A DNA stretch of 64,000 nucleotides from Isoetes taiwanensis. Taxonomy: Eukaryota; Streptophyta; Lycopodiopsida; Isoetales; Isoetaceae. The stretch spans positions 853,084 to 917,083 of the forward strand of contig JAJEKV010000098.1 in the NCBI GenBank assembly GCA_021234155.1, in the 5' to 3' direction. Both the position numbers and the translations under genes were made by a program. Positions 63,000 to 64,000 of the stretch are shown piece by piece. The notes under the pieces are model-generated. The model was not told the DNA's origin. It was given only the letters and a program-made list of their open reading frames with translations, and made no database searches. How positions within the stretch are numbered: position 1 is the stretch's first letter; every line of letters starts with the position of its first letter.

Positions 63000-63135
63000 T
63001 TCTCTTCTTATTACTGCCACGGTTTTTTCCTCGAAAACCCTTCAGGGCGGGGGTTTTTTAACCCGGGCAGTAATAAGTTTGCTGCGCTCCTTCTGAGTCC
63101 CATAGGCCGATTGGTCTCAATGGACGATAAAAATC
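63000..63135 (+). repeat. Copia-type 3'UTR hairpin module, copy 3
   Basis: CTTATTACTGCC and GGCAGTAATAAG form a perfect 12-bp outer stem. Inside are GGTTTTTTCCTCGAAAACCC, TTCA and GGGCGGGGGTTTTTTAACCC. The flank to 63135 matches the reverse complement of 53010-53050. Confidence 0.65.
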
Positions 63136-64000
63136 TTCATTCATTCTTTCTTTCTTTCTTCATCAATGTTTTTCATGCTAGTGATTTTATGATACATTTT
63201 GTCATGCTAAAGTAGTTCTTGTAAGGTGTTTCTTGCTTTATCTTTCATATTTCTTTACGTGATTTCATCCTAGTTTCTTAACTACATATCACACGTCATT
63301 TATCAACAATGCTTCACGCATGCTCAACGATTCCATGCCCAAGGAGCACGGAGTGATGTCCATGCTACATTTTATAGCAGAAATGATGATTCATCCATGC
63401 TACATTTTATAGAGGAAACGATGCTTCAAGGACCATTCATAAGAATTTGATCATTATCTATAATATAAAGAGCCGAACACCATCAAACACTTACAAGCAC
63501 TTGCAGCATTGAGTACAATCCTCTTTAATATTGTGTTTTAATGTATAATGTGTATTTGGGTGAAATGCAATGTGAACCGATGCAGGATAGTGTCTATATG
63601 GCAACCTTTCACTAATCAATAGTTGATATAATCGTGTGAGGGAAGGTGGAATGAAGCAAAGATATATATGGAAGCAAAGATGTGCATTCTGTGATTTGTA
63701 AAAATTGGGGTCAAAGCTGGCATAGCAATGCCTCTTTAGCTAGGCAAAGCTCTGCCTTGCTTTGGAAGATGCAGTGCAGGCCCGGGGGGTGCACTTATAC
63801 ATAAGGGGGGTATGGCATCTACGTTCGGAGGGTAGCAAAAAACCCCCTTGTATACGCAATTTTAAAAGGCAATTTGACCCCTCCGTGTATAGATATTGCT
63901 CCAAATCAGTGCCTAAAAATACCCCTACGTATACGTACGCAAATGGTCCAAAAAACACCCCTCTGTTGAACTCTCGTGGGTTATACGCTGATCAAAGGTG
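63136..64000. other. Intergenic DNA
   Basis: 63361-63430 is a tandem duplication with a 35-bp period (CATGCTACATTTTATAG). 63780-63960 has C-rich words and TACGTATACGTACG but no gene. Confidence 0.4.

Overview
The window looks like intergenic, transposon-saturated DNA from a large land-plant genome. The evidence is Ty1/Copia and Ty3/Gypsy remnants, a plant L1-type LINE fragment, a TRIM, hAT-like and other TIR elements, and spliceosomal-type splice sites. A seed-free vascular plant such as a fern or lycophyte fits the unusual LINEs, but that is inference. I find no rRNA, tRNA, CRISPR array, bacterial-type operon or convincing intact host gene.

Layout. 166-1011 is a TRIM on the minus strand. 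1506-12072 (block A) and 22928-34250 (block B) are two direct copies of a block of about 10.6 kb. Each copy holds, in the same order, an unrecognised minus-strand gene with a probable small intron, a short plus-strand ORF, and a nested chain of LINE fragments. Block B also carries a 692-bp hAT-like element with an 8-bp target duplication. The spacer 12073-22927 holds minus-strand Gypsy remains with an extra ORF, a minus-strand plant L1-type reverse transcriptase fragment and two plus-strand Gypsy gag-protease remnants.

34142-50152 is a head-to-tail chain of plus-strand LINEs separated by long (CT)n tracts. It includes one almost complete element (36660-40721: L1-type ORF1, APE endonuclease, reverse transcriptase, C-terminal zinc motif), a degenerate second family (40822-45598) and a second full-length family A copy (45829-49984). 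50153-56470 is AT-rich DNA with unrecognised ORFs, a MITE-like element and tandem repeats. 56474-60687 is a 5'-truncated Copia element ending in a 280-bp 3' LTR. The rest is AT-rich DNA with palindromic tandem repeats and copies of a Copia-type 3'UTR hairpin.

Most notable points. (1) ORF1 and ORF2 of the main LINE lie in one frame separated only by TAG, with no ATG before the endonuclease start, which suggests stop readthrough. (2) All twelve long CT tracts abut LINE ends, and the LINE 3'UTR has a short hairpin with a compensatory base change, which suggests a LINE that uses CT microsatellites as tail and target. (3) Many repeat copies have lost CAG/CTG trinucleotides, replaced by CG, CGG or CGAG, even inside the reverse transcriptase active-site codons. 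This looks like a systematic read or polishing error at methylated CHG sites, so many apparent frameshifts here may be technical.
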